Part shown: piece after piece, positions 1 through 8,370 of the stretch
Layout of the letters: each line of letters opens with the position of its first letter
Numbering within the stretch: the first letter of the stretch is position 1
Source of the DNA: JAWVFM01 sp963771655
GTDB lineage: Bacteria > Actinomycetota > Thermoleophilia > Solirubrobacterales > 70-9
Assembly (NCBI GenBank): GCA_963771655.1
Contig: CAVYUG010000001.1
Span: 392,272 to 456,271 of the forward strand
Direction of reading: 5' to 3'
DNA: 64,000 nt
Notes under the pieces: generated by a model
What the model was told of the DNA's origin: nothing
Databases searched by the model: none
Seen by the model: only the letters and a program-made list of their open reading frames with translations
Program-made: the position numbers and the translations under genes

Positions 1-19
1 GCCTCTGAGCAGCCCTGGG

Positions 20-868
20 CTAGGCGGCTTCGGCGTCGGAGCGGGTGCCGGCGACGTCCAGCACCAGGCGATCCGGCCCGCGCTCCCGTACGTCGAGCTG
101 CAGCGCACAGCGACTTCGGAGCTCGCCGAGCAGGTCGACCGGCTCCTTCAGGCTCACGGTGAGCGTCGCGCGACCCTCGGAGAAGCGCCTGATCGACAGC
201 TCCGAGACCGCGGCTATCGAGCGGGCCGCGTCCTCGAACCCGACCAGCTGGGAGAAATCGGCAACCGGGCCGATCTCGACCTCGACCGCGCCGTCGAGCT
301 CCTCGCCCGCGCGCCGCGGGCGGCGGCCGCCGAGCTCAGGGGTGAACTCGAGCTCCTCCTCCGCACCGACCCGCTCGAGCGCCGCCGCGAGCGCGTCGGT
401 CAGACGCTCGCCGGCATCGTCCGATTGGCCGGCGATCTCCCGGATGCGCTCGGTCACGTCGGCGGCCTGGCGAAGCGCCGAGAGCCTGATCCGCGTCGCC
501 TGGCCGCGTGCCTGGCGACGAAGCGCGTCGATCTCGCCTGCGAGCGCCGTCAGGGCGTCCATGCCCTCCCCGCCGCTCGCCCGCGCGCCCTCGAGCTCGG
601 CCCGGACCCGGCGCAGCTCTCGCTCGCGCTCGACGACCCGCTCCGCGAGCCGCGTCGCCACCCGCTCGACTTCCTCGACCCGGACCCGCTCGCGCGCGAT
701 CTCGGCATCCCGGGCGCCGATCTCGCCCTGCCCCGTTTCGATCCGCTCCCTGGCAGCGACAAGCTTCTCCGCGATCGAGTCGACGGCGGCATCGCGCGCG
801 GCAATCGCCTCATCGACGTCGGCGCGGCGATAACCGAGGAGCGACCTCTTGAACTGCCCCGGCGCTAT
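20..868 (-). CDS. DivIVA-like coiled-coil protein, non-canonical start
   Basis: Probable DivIVA/GpsB-like cytoplasmic coiled-coil protein. A short N-terminal motif (FKRSLLGYRRADVDEAI, codons near 853-803) matches the DivIVA N-terminal pattern F..(S/L)LRGY...EVD. It is followed by a long Arg/Glu/Ala-rich coiled-coil stretch and then a C-terminal globular segment of about 100 residues that I do not recognise. The first conventional start is a GTG at 661, but that would remove the motif. The reading frame stays open upstream without any ATG, GTG or TTG, so I place the start tentatively at an ATA (868-866) immediately before codons for APGQFKRS. A sequencing error at the true start is an alternative. 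It lies 40 bp downstream of rsfS on the same strand. Exact function is inferred only from the motif and the coiled coil. Confidence 0.55.
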   Translation of the reverse strand: MAPGQFKRSLLGYRRADVDEAIAARDAAVDSIAEKLVAARERIETGQGEIGARDAEIARERVRVEEVERVATRLAERVVERERELRRVRAELEGARASGGEGMDALTALAGEIDALRRQARGQATRIRLSALRQAADVTERIREIAGQSDDAGERLTDALAAALERVGAEEELEFTPELGGRRPRRAGEELDGAVEVEIGPVADFSQLVGFEDAARSIAAVSELSIRRFSEGRATLTVSLKEPVDLLGELRSRCALQLDVRERGPDRLVLDVAGTRSDAEAA

Positions 869-908
869 GGGCGGGACGCTAGGGGCAGCGACGGACGGAC
901 TGCGAGCG

Positions 909-1328
909 CTACCCGCCCGGCGTCCACTCGAGCCGCCCCGCCTCGCCCCAGAGCCGATCGAGCCGGTAGCGCTCCCGCAGCTCGGGCACGAAAACGTGCA
1001 GGACGCAGTCGAGGTAGTCCATGAGGATCCAGCGCGACTCGCGCTCTCCCTCCACGCTCGCCGGAAGCAGGCCGCGGTCGTGCTTCATCCGCTCGTAGAC
1101 CTCGTCGTGGATCGCCTTCGCCTGGCGCTCGTTGCGCGCCGTGCAGACGACCATGAAGTCCGTGTAGCCGACGAGCTCGCCCACGTCGAGAATGACGAGG
1201 TCGGTCGCGACCTTCGACTCCGCGAGGCGCGCGACCTCCCGCGTCAAGGCCTCCGCCGCGCCGCGATCCGCCGCGTTCGGCGGCGTCTCGGCGCTGTCCT
1301 CAACCCTGCGCTCCGGCGCTTCGCTCAC
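909..1328 (-). CDS. rsfS: Ribosome silencing factor RsfS
   Basis: RsfS/Iojap family protein (139 aa) that binds ribosomal protein L14 on the 50S subunit and blocks subunit joining when nutrients are short. The family core is plain: LVILDVGELVGYTDFMVV, followed by RQAKAIHDEVYE and the C-terminal SRWILMDYLDCVLHVF. The first roughly 25 residues are a divergent extension. The GTG start overlaps the nadD stop in a GTGA tetranucleotide, so the two genes are probably translationally coupled. nadD-rsfS adjacency is common in bacteria and supports the call. Confidence 0.95.
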   Translation of the reverse strand: MSEAPERRVEDSAETPPNAADRGAAEALTREVARLAESKVATDLVILDVGELVGYTDFMVVCTARNERQAKAIHDEVYERMKHDRGLLPASVEGERESRWILMDYLDCVLHVFVPELRERYRLDRLWGEAGRLEWTPGG

Positions 1329-1954
1329 CGGTAGAGCCCCCGCTCGAAGATGTAGTCGATCACGGGGTCGGGCACCAGGTAGCGGATCGGCCTCCGCTGG
1401 GCGACGCGCCTGCGGACCCTCGTGGAGGAGACGCCGATCTCAGGCATCCGAATCACCTCGTGGCGCCCTGTGCCCAGCCGTTCGAGCGCGGCCTCGACCT
1501 CGTCGAGCACGGTTCCCGCTCTCGCGGCAACGCCCAGCCCAGCCAGCTCGAGCACCCGCTGCGGCTGGCGCCAGCTCTCGATTGACTCGGCGACGTCGGC
1601 CCCCATCAGAAACCACCGCTCGTCCTCCGGGCGCTCGTCGGCCAGGGCCTCCAGCGTCGCGTACGTATACGAGGGCCCCTCGCGCTCGACCTCGAGATCC
1701 GAGGCCCGAACGAGCTCGTTCCCCCGCGCCGCCAGCCGGGTCATCTCGAGCCGCACCCGCTTCCCCGGCTCCGGCTCGATCCGCTTGTGCGGTGCCTGGC
1801 CGGAGGGCATGAGCAGCACCTCGTCGAGGCGGAGCTGAGCCGCCGCCTCCTGCGCGAGCACGAGGTGCCCGATGTGCGGCGGGTTGAAAGCGCCCCCGAG
1901 AACCCCGATGCGACCGACGAGCCCGCGCCCCTCAGCCTCGGACCTGACCGTCAC
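1325..1954 (-). CDS. nadD: Nicotinate-nucleotide adenylyltransferase
   Basis: NadD transfers AMP from ATP to nicotinate mononucleotide to give deamido-NAD in NAD synthesis. The nucleotidyltransferase signature GGAFNPPHIGHL is at residues 20-31, with the catalytic HxGH motif at 27-30. A second ATP-binding motif, ISxTxxR-like (GVSSTRVR), is near residue 175. Length (209 aa) is normal. The GTG at 1954 gives a short N-terminal extension before GRIGVLGG and overlaps the proA 3' end by 23 bp. The stop overlaps the rsfS start. Confidence 0.95.
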   Translation of the reverse strand: MTVRSEAEGRGLVGRIGVLGGAFNPPHIGHLVLAQEAAAQLRLDEVLLMPSGQAPHKRIEPEPGKRVRLEMTRLAARGNELVRASDLEVEREGPSYTYATLEALADERPEDERWFLMGADVAESIESWRQPQRVLELAGLGVAARAGTVLDEVEAALERLGTGRHEVIRMPEIGVSSTRVRRRVAQRRPIRYLVPDPVIDYIFERGLYR

Positions 1955-3197
1955 CGTGGGCGACGTACTTGAACGTCGTCAGCTCGCGGACGCCGATCGG
2001 CCCCCGCGCGTGAAGCTTCTGCGTCGAGTTCCCGATCTCGGCGCCCATCCCGAACTCGAAGCCGTCCGTGAACCGGGTCGAGGCGTTCACGTAGACGCAC
2101 GCGGCATCCACGAGGCCGACGAACTCGTCGCCGGCCTCCTCCGAGGACGTGACGATCGCCTCGGAGTGCCCACTGCCGTGCCGGTTGACGTGATCGATCG
2201 CCTCGGCGAGCGAGTCGACAACGCCGACCGCGAGCTTGAGATCGAGGTACTCGGTGTCCCAATCCTCGTCGGTCGCCACCTCCACCGGAATCGTGCCCGC
2301 CGCCGCACGCGCCCGCTCGTCGCCGACCAGCTCGACCCCCGCCGCACGCAGATCGCCGAGCAGCCCGGGGAGCAGCTCGCCGGCGACGTCGGAGTGGACG
2401 AGAAGCGTCTCAGCGGCGTTGCAGACCGAGGGCTTGTCGATCTTCGCGTCGATCGCGATCGCCCTCGCCATAGCGAGGTCTGCGTCGGCGTGGACGTAGA
2501 CGTGGCAGTTGCCGGATGCCGCGTACATCACCGGTACCGTCGCCACCTCCTTCAGCGCGTCCTTGAGCCCCTCGCCTCCGCGCGGGATCACGAGGTCGAT
2601 CTCGCCATCCGCCGTCGCGAGCTCGGCGAGCTCGGACCGCTCACCTCCGGTGAGGATCTCGACCGAGCCCTCCGGGAGCCTCGCGTCGGCGACCGCCTCC
2701 ATCACGAGCGCCGCGAGGGCGCTGTTCGACCGCGCGGCGTAGCTCGAGCCGCGCAGGACGATCGCGTTGCCGCTCTTCAGCGTCAGCGCGGCGCAGTCCA
2801 CGGTGACGTTCGGGCGCGCCTCGTAAACGACGGCGACGACCCCAAGGGGAACCCGCACCTTGCGAAGGTCGAGCCCATTTGCGAGCGTCTTGCGCTCGAG
2901 CTCCTCCCCGATCGGATCGTCGAGGGCGGCGACGTCGCGCACGCCCGCCGCCATCGCCTCGATCCGGCCCACGTCGAGCGCGAGCCGGTCGCGCAGGGCG
3001 GCCGTGAGGCCTTGCGCGCGCTCGTCGGCGAGGTCCTCGGCGTTCGCCTCCAGCACCTCGCCGACACGCTCGGACAAGAGCTCGGCGATCCGCTCCAGCG
3101 CCGCGTTCCTGGTGGCGGCGTCGGCGCGCGCGAGCGTCCGCGATGCCCTCTTCGCGCTCGCGCAGACGTCAGCTACCGATCGCGCCGTCGTGGCCAT
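1932..3197 (-). CDS. proA: Gamma-glutamyl phosphate reductase
   Basis: ProA reduces gamma-glutamyl phosphate to glutamate semialdehyde with NADPH in proline synthesis. The 421-aa length is normal for this aldehyde-dehydrogenase-fold enzyme. The catalytic cysteine is Cys259 in AKIDKPSVCNAAET, and VVYEARPNVTVD and the C-terminal GPIGVRELTT are family landmarks. I use the ATG at 3197 (MATTARSVADV); an upstream in-frame extension to 3278 looks non-coding. Its partner proB is not adjacent but lies about 4 kb away on the same strand, with three unrelated genes and an MFS/TetR pair between them. Confidence 0.96.
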   Translation of the reverse strand: MATTARSVADVCASAKRASRTLARADAATRNAALERIAELLSERVGEVLEANAEDLADERAQGLTAALRDRLALDVGRIEAMAAGVRDVAALDDPIGEELERKTLANGLDLRKVRVPLGVVAVVYEARPNVTVDCAALTLKSGNAIVLRGSSYAARSNSALAALVMEAVADARLPEGSVEILTGGERSELAELATADGEIDLVIPRGGEGLKDALKEVATVPVMYAASGNCHVYVHADADLAMARAIAIDAKIDKPSVCNAAETLLVHSDVAGELLPGLLGDLRAAGVELVGDERARAAAGTIPVEVATDEDWDTEYLDLKLAVGVVDSLAEAIDHVNRHGSGHSEAIVTSSEEAGDEFVGLVDAACVYVNASTRFTDGFEFGMGAEIGNSTQKLHARGPIGVRELTTFKYVAHGDGQVRG

Positions 3198-3256
3198 TGC
3201 GAACAAGGGTAACCGGCGACGTGGGCGTCTTGAGCGGGCGCGAATACAGTCCGCGC

Positions 3257-3676
3257 ATGAGCGAGCCTGAAGCCGCATCCGACGGTGCCGCCCTCGCCCG
3301 CGGGTGGCTCGAGAACTCGCCCTTCGTGGCCCATCTCGGAATCCGCGTCGAGGCCATGGAGCCAGACCGCGCGCGACTTGCGATGCCGTTCGGCGAGGCG
3401 CTCCCGACCATGGGCGACGTAGTCCACGGGGGCGCGATCAGCTCGCTGATCGACACCGCCGCCGCGGCGGCCGCCTGGTCCGGCGCGGACGTCCCGGAGA
3501 GGATCCGCGCCTCGACCGTGGGCATCACCGTGGAGTTCCTCTCGCCCGCCCGGGGCCAGGGGGTGGTCGCCGAGGCGAGGGTCCTCCGCCGTGGAGCGAT
3601 CACCTTCCTCGCCGTCGACGTCTCGGGCGAGGACGGCGAGCCGGTCGCGACCGCGCTCGTCACCTACCGGCTCTGA
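3257..3676 (+). CDS. PaaI-type hotdog thioesterase
   Basis: Cytoplasmic hotdog-fold acyl-CoA thioesterase of the PaaI/YdiI group (139 aa). Visible marks are the LGIRVEAMEPDRARLAMP strand, the central helix motif VVHGGAISSLIDTAAAAA, whose HGG...S/D region carries the active site, and the second half TVGITVEFLSPARGQGVVAE. The substrate cannot be told from sequence. The start is the ATG at 3257. It is divergent from proA with 59 bp between the two starts, and runs ahead of the phosphoesterase gene. Confidence 0.85.
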   Translation: MSEPEAASDGAALARGWLENSPFVAHLGIRVEAMEPDRARLAMPFGEALPTMGDVVHGGAISSLIDTAAAAAAWSGADVPERIRASTVGITVEFLSPARGQGVVAEARVLRRGAITFLAVDVSGEDGEPVATALVTYRL

Positions 3677-3764
3677 GCTTCTATAGTCCTCACGAACCGG
3701 CACAGGGGCCGGCGTGCTCGGAGCCAGAATGGCTCGGCGGGAACATCGAGAGAGGAGCTCTGCT

Positions 3765-4970
3765 TTGCCGTTCCGTAACCCCCATTCGCGACCGATTCGC
3801 AAGCTTTCGCTCGCAGCTGCGGTCGCAGCTTCAGCGCTCGTAATCGCACCGGCCGCCGCTGGTGCCCACGGCAAGCCCCACAGGGGCGCGCCCGTGTCGG
3901 TGATGACGCGCAACGTCTACCTCGGCGCCGACCTCGCGCCCGCGATCAACGCCACGAGCACGAACGGCTTCATCGACGCGAACGGGCAGATCGTCCGCGA
4001 CGTGATCACCAACAACTTCAACGTGCGCGCGAAGGGCCTGGCGAGCGAGATCATCTCGAAGGAGCCCAACATCGTGGGCCTCCAGGAGGTCGCCGAGTGG
4101 CGCTCCGGCCCGCTCAACGACGCGGCGCCCTTCACGTGCACCGGCGCCGAGGACGACACGCCTCCGTTCGGATGCACGTTCACGGCCTCGACCGTTCGCT
4201 ACGACTACCTCAAGCAGCTGATGGCGCAGCTCAACAAGGGCAAGAAGCGCTACCGGGTCGTGCAGTCGAACCAGGAGTTCGACTTCGAGGCTCCGACCGA
4301 CGCCAACGGCGTTCCGGGCGACGGCGACGCTCCCGGCCTCAACGACAACGGCGAGGAAAACGACCGCCTCACGATGCGCGACGTGATCCTCGCCAAGGTC
4401 GGCAAGCGCGTCAAGACGAGCAACGTCCAGACCGGCCATTACCGCACGCTCTACTCGCCGTCGGTCGCCGGTGCGGTCACCGTCCACGTCCTGCGCGGCT
4501 GGCTCAGCACCGACGTCAAGGTCGGAAAGAGCCCCGAGTTCCGCTTCGTCAACACGCACCTCGAGGCCTTCGGCGACCCGAAGATCCGCGCGGCCCAAGC
4601 GAAGGAGCTGGTGGCCAAGGGCGCCCCGGCCGACCCCAAGGGCAAGCTGCCCGTGGTCCTCGTCGGCGATCTCAATTCCGACGACGACACGGTCAAGGGT
4701 GGCGACCGGCTCGCGTACAAGGCGCTTCAGAAGGCCGGCTACGTCGAGCGAAGCACCGCCAAGCCGCTTGGCTGCTGCCTCAACACCAGCGTCCTCACCG
4801 CCAACCGCGGAAGCGTGAAGGACTTCGACCACCAGGTCGACCACGTCCTCACGGACCGCCCGAAGCAGGTGGGGCTCGTGAGCTCGGCGGTCACCGGGCG
4901 CAAGCCGGTCCACGGGTTCTGGGACTCCGACCACGCCGGGCTCTTCAGCGCGCTCGCGATCTCGGGCTAG
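3765..4970 (+). CDS. Secreted endonuclease/exonuclease/phosphatase-family protein
   Basis: Exported metal-dependent phosphoesterase of the EEP superfamily (401 aa). The TTG at 3765 is chosen because AGAGGAG at 3751-3757 sits 7 bp upstream and the next residues form a clean Sec signal peptide ending near APAAAGAHG. EEP motifs appear in order: MTRNVYLG (metal-site Asn), VGLQEVAEW (metal-site Glu), NTHLEAFGD, LVGDLNSDD (catalytic Asp/Asn) and the terminal DSDHAGLF with the catalytic His. A middle insertion holds Cys-containing text (CTGAEDD, FGCTF). The substrate could be nucleic acid, sphingomyelin or inositol phosphate. The stop overlaps the stop of the convergent MFS gene by 4 bp. Confidence 0.86.
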   Translation: MPFRNPHSRPIRKLSLAAAVAASALVIAPAAAGAHGKPHRGAPVSVMTRNVYLGADLAPAINATSTNGFIDANGQIVRDVITNNFNVRAKGLASEIISKEPNIVGLQEVAEWRSGPLNDAAPFTCTGAEDDTPPFGCTFTASTVRYDYLKQLMAQLNKGKKRYRVVQSNQEFDFEAPTDANGVPGDGDAPGLNDNGEENDRLTMRDVILAKVGKRVKTSNVQTGHYRTLYSPSVAGAVTVHVLRGWLSTDVKVGKSPEFRFVNTHLEAFGDPKIRAAQAKELVAKGAPADPKGKLPVVLVGDLNSDDDTVKGGDRLAYKALQKAGYVERSTAKPLGCCLNTSVLTANRGSVKDFDHQVDHVLTDRPKQVGLVSSAVTGRKPVHGFWDSDHAGLFSALAISG

Positions 4971-6490
4971 CCGGACTCCGCAACCGCCCGCGGCGCCCGC
5001 TCGGCGCCGCGGGCCTTCTCGCCGCTGCCGGGCGCGCCTGTCCGGAGGGGTAGCTCCGGCAGGCGCAGCACGATGATCAGCGCGATCGCTGCAACCGGCG
5101 CGGCAACGACGAACACCGCCTGAACACCGTGAATCACGTCGGTACGGCCCGCCGCGCCGAGCGTCTGCACCCCGGCTACGCCCGTCCCGACGCGGGCGGC
5201 GAATACGGCGCCCAGGACCGCTGCGCCAACCGCGCCACCAAGGGCCCTGAAGAAGCCGGTCGCGGCCGTCGCGACACCGAGCTGGCGCCGGTCCACGCTG
5301 TTCTGTACGGCGACGACCAGCACCTGCGTGACCAGCCCGAAGCCCAGCCCGACCGCCGCGATTGCGATCCCGATCGTCACCTGCGAGGGGTCGCCGGCGA
5401 CGACGGCCAGTACCGCGAGCGCAGCGGCCATGAGCGCAAGGCCGGCGACCGGGTAGCGCTTGTAGCGCCCCGTCCGCGTGATCCGCCTCCCCGCCACCGT
5501 CGTCGACACCGTGACGCCCAACATCATGGGCACGAGCAGTAGGCCCGCCTGCGTCGGGGTTGCGCCGGTCGCGCCCTGCAGGAGCACCGGCACGAACACC
5601 GTTACCGCGAAGAGCGCCGCGAGCCCGAGGAACAGCGCCGCGCTCGCCACGCCGACCGTCGGCGTCCGCAGCATGTCGAGCGGCACCAGCGGATCGCCCG
5701 CGCGCCGCTCCCGCGCGACGAAACCCCCGCCGAGCAGCGCGGCCGCTGCGAGCAGACTCAGGGCCGGCGGTGAGCCCCACCCGAGCTCTTGACCGCCCCA
5801 AATGCACGCGAGCATGAGCGCGGTCGTCGCACCCGTGAGCAGGACGGCGCCGAGCGAGTCGAAGCGCGCGGGTGCCGCCTCAGCAGGCGGGGAGGGCAGC
5901 CAGAGGCGGATGCCCGCTAGCGCCGCGAGCCCGACGGGCAGGTTGACGTAGAAGACCCAGCGCCAGCTCGCCGCGTCGACCAGCAGGCCGCCGAGCAACG
6001 GACCGATCACCGTCGCCGCCGCGAAGGTCGCGGCGATGTAGCCCTGGTAACGGCCGCGCTCGCGCATCGAGACGAGGTCGCCAACCACCGCCATCGCGAG
6101 CGCCATCAGCCCGCCGGCCGCCACGCCCTGGATCATGCGCAGAACGATGAGCTCGCTGATCGTCTGGGCCGCGCCGCAGAGCGCCGAGGCCGTGAGGAAC
6201 ATGATGAGCGAGGCCTCGAGCAGCGTCTTGCGCCCACGGCGGTCGCCGAGCTTGCCCCAAACAGGCGTGAACGCCGCCGCCGCGATCACATAGGCCGTCA
6301 CGACCCAGGCGACGTCACTGAGGCTGCCCAAATCGCCCGCGATCGTCGGCAGCGCCGTAGCCAGGATGGTCTGGTCGAGCACGGCCGGGAGCATTGCGAG
6401 CACGATCGCTGCGAAGGCGATCGTCACGCTGCGCCTCTGGGGGCCATCGGCCTCGCCCTGTTGAATTCCGCTTCGATCGGGATCTTGCAT
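4967..6490 (-). CDS. MFS drug:proton antiporter, DHA2/EmrB-QacA type
   Basis: Inner-membrane multidrug exporter of the 14-helix DHA2 family (507 aa). Helix 1 has the characteristic LDQTILATALPTIAGDL. The loop 2-3 motif GKLGDRRGRKTLLE is the MFS motif A. The RxxQGVAAGG stretch follows in helix 4, and hydrophobic segments continue to about residue 475. The ATG at 6490 has GAGGTGA just upstream. It is divergent from a TetR-type gene with a dyad operator between them, so the transporter is probably repressed by that regulator and induced by its substrate. Confidence 0.92.
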   Translation of the reverse strand: MQDPDRSGIQQGEADGPQRRSVTIAFAAIVLAMLPAVLDQTILATALPTIAGDLGSLSDVAWVVTAYVIAAAAFTPVWGKLGDRRGRKTLLEASLIMFLTASALCGAAQTISELIVLRMIQGVAAGGLMALAMAVVGDLVSMRERGRYQGYIAATFAAATVIGPLLGGLLVDAASWRWVFYVNLPVGLAALAGIRLWLPSPPAEAAPARFDSLGAVLLTGATTALMLACIWGGQELGWGSPPALSLLAAAALLGGGFVARERRAGDPLVPLDMLRTPTVGVASAALFLGLAALFAVTVFVPVLLQGATGATPTQAGLLLVPMMLGVTVSTTVAGRRITRTGRYKRYPVAGLALMAAALAVLAVVAGDPSQVTIGIAIAAVGLGFGLVTQVLVVAVQNSVDRRQLGVATAATGFFRALGGAVGAAVLGAVFAARVGTGVAGVQTLGAAGRTDVIHGVQAVFVVAAPVAAIALIIVLRLPELPLRTGAPGSGEKARGAERAPRAVAESG

Positions 6491-6495
6491 GTGCT

Positions 6496-6520
6496 CACCT
6501 CTATAGTTTTATAGTGGGTG
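6496..6520. promoter_or_regulatory. Dyad operator between MFS and TetR genes
   Basis: An AT-rich inverted repeat in otherwise GC-rich DNA. CACCTCTATA and TATAGTGGGTG form nearly matching arms around a GTTT centre, and CTATA/TATAG are exact complements. It overlaps the leader of the MFS gene (ATG at 6490), with its SD GAGGTGA inside the repeat. TATAAC at 6539-6544 could be a -10 box for the divergent regulator. The position and symmetry fit a TetR-family operator, which is inference. Confidence 0.55.
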
Positions 6521-6559
6521 TAATCTTCTAGCGACAGTATAACCATAAGAGCAAGAACG

Positions 6560-7231
6560 ATGTCTAACGCCCCACCCGAGCCCACCAGCGAGCTGGGCCT
6601 CCGCGAGCGCAAGAAGCTCGAGACGCGCCTCGCGATCGCCGACGCCGCGCGGCGTCTGTTCGTCGAGCACGGCTTCGAGGCCGTGAAGGTGGCCGAGGTC
6701 GCACGCCGGGCGAACGTCTCCGAGAAGACCGTCTTCAACTACTTCCCGACGAAGGAGGACCTGTTCTACAGTCGCCTCGAGGCCTTCGAGGAAGAGCTGC
6801 TGAACGCGGTGCGCCGGCGCGAGCCCTGCGAGTCCGTCCTCGCCGCCTTCCGCGACTTTCTACTTGGAAGCGGCGGAGTGCTCGCCATCCCCTCCGACGC
6901 CGAGGCGACCGAGCGCATGCGCGACATCACCCGCGTGATCACAGAGAGCCCGGCTCTACTCGCGCGCGAGCGTCATGTGCTCGATCGCTACGCGGACTCG
7001 CTCGCGGACCTGATCGCGGAGGAGACGGGCGCTGCGCCTGCCGACGTCGAGCCACGCGTGGCCGCCGCCGCGCTCCTCGCGGTCCATCGTTCGCTGATCG
7101 CGCTCGTCAGGCGCCGAACGCTCGACGGCGCCCGTGCCGCAGCCGTCAGGCGCGAGGTGCGGAGCGAGGCGGAACGAGCCTTCTCGCTCCTCGAGGACGG
7201 CCTCGGCAGCTACGGCGTGAAGCGCGCCTAG
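6560..7231 (+). CDS. TetR/AcrR-family transcriptional regulator
   Basis: Cytoplasmic repressor of 223 aa. The N-terminal helix-turn-helix spans about residues 20-75, with the typical recognition stretch NVSEKTVFNYFPTKEDLF. The C-terminal ligand domain (about 80-215) is divergent as usual for the family. The divergent arrangement with an MFS exporter and a shared 69-bp dyad-containing gap suggests local control of that exporter. The 3' end overlaps the proB stop by 4 bp on the opposite strand. ATG at 6560 follows only a weak SD (AAGAGCAAG). Confidence 0.9.
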   Translation: MSNAPPEPTSELGLRERKKLETRLAIADAARRLFVEHGFEAVKVAEVARRANVSEKTVFNYFPTKEDLFYSRLEAFEEELLNAVRRREPCESVLAAFRDFLLGSGGVLAIPSDAEATERMRDITRVITESPALLARERHVLDRYADSLADLIAEETGAAPADVEPRVAAAALLAVHRSLIALVRRRTLDGARAAAVRREVRSEAERAFSLLEDGLGSYGVKRA

Positions 7232-8316
7232 GCGAGGACGAACTGGTCGCGGTGCACCGCCTCCTCTGAGGCGTGCGGGAGGAGCTCCTGGACCGCGGCG
7301 GTCTGGAGGCCCTTGATCCGTGCGAGCTCCGCCGCCGAGTAGTTGACGACCCCCTTGCCGACCAGGTCGCCATCGCAGACGACCTCGATCGCGTCGCCGG
7401 CGGAGAACGATCCCTCCACGCCCGTCACCCCCACGGGCAGCAGGCTCGAGCCCGCCTCTCGCAGCACGCGCGCCGCGCCGGCGTCGACCACCACCCTGCC
7501 CCGCGCGGGCTTCGCGTAACGCAGCCAGAGCTTGAAGCTCGCGGTGCGCTCGCGGTGCACGGCGAAGCGGGTCCCGACCGGCTCGCCCGCGGCCGCCTTC
7601 GCCAGCGATTCCGGCGCGGTCCCGTCGCAGATGACCGCCGGGATGCCCGCCGAGCTCGCCATCTCGGCCGCCGCGACCTTGCTCCGCATCCCACCGAGCC
7701 CGTAGGGCGACGTGCGGTCGCCGATCTCGTAGCGCTCGAGCTCCGCGAAGTCGCGCACCTCGGCGACGGGCTCGGCGTCGCCCGCATGGCGCGGGTCCGC
7801 GGTGTGCAGGCCCGGGATGTCGGTCAGCAGCACGAGCATGCGAGCCTCGAGCAGGATCGCGACCTGGGCCGAGAGGAAGTCGTTGTCGCCGAAGGTGATC
7901 TCGTCGGTCGCTGTGGTGTCGTTCTCGTTCACCACGGGAACGACCCGCCACGCCAGCAGCCGGCGCAGCGACTGACGGGCGTTCAGGTAGTTGGTGCGCG
8001 CGGCGATGTCGTGCGAGGTCAGGAGGACCTGCGCGGTGTGGACCTCGCGCGCCGCTAACCGCTCCTCGTAGGCGCGAAAGAGCGACCCCTGCCCGACCGC
8101 CGAGGCCGCCTGGAGCTCGTCGATGGCCCGCGGCCGCGCCTCGAGCCCCATCAACCGCATCCCGCGCGCGATCGCGCCCGAGGTGACGAGGGCCACCTCC
8201 TCGCCGTCGGCGTGGAGACGGGCGACCTGCGCGCAGACCAGGTCGAGCACGTCCTCGCGCAGCTCGCCGCCGTCGTCGGCGACGATCGAGGAACCCAGCT
8301 TGGCCACGAGCGTCAT
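7228..8316 (-). CDS. proB: Glutamate 5-kinase
   Basis: ProB phosphorylates glutamate in the first step of proline synthesis and is the usual point of proline feedback. The amino-acid-kinase domain occupies about residues 1-255 (VAKLGSSIV, VTSGAIARG, VNENDTTATDEITFGDND, the GIGGMRSK-like GLGGMRSKVAAAE). A C-terminal PUA domain covers about 270-362 (KPARGRVVVDAGAARVL). Length is normal. ATG at 8316 fits the family N-terminus. Confidence 0.96.
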   Translation of the reverse strand: MTLVAKLGSSIVADDGGELREDVLDLVCAQVARLHADGEEVALVTSGAIARGMRLMGLEARPRAIDELQAASAVGQGSLFRAYEERLAAREVHTAQVLLTSHDIAARTNYLNARQSLRRLLAWRVVPVVNENDTTATDEITFGDNDFLSAQVAILLEARMLVLLTDIPGLHTADPRHAGDAEPVAEVRDFAELERYEIGDRTSPYGLGGMRSKVAAAEMASSAGIPAVICDGTAPESLAKAAAGEPVGTRFAVHRERTASFKLWLRYAKPARGRVVVDAGAARVLREAGSSLLPVGVTGVEGSFSAGDAIEVVCDGDLVGKGVVNYSAAELARIKGLQTAAVQELLPHASEEAVHRDQFVLA

Positions 8317-8370
8317 TGCGGGGCAAGTGTAGGTGCGCTCCGAAGCGCTCCCGGCGGCGCGACTACCGGT

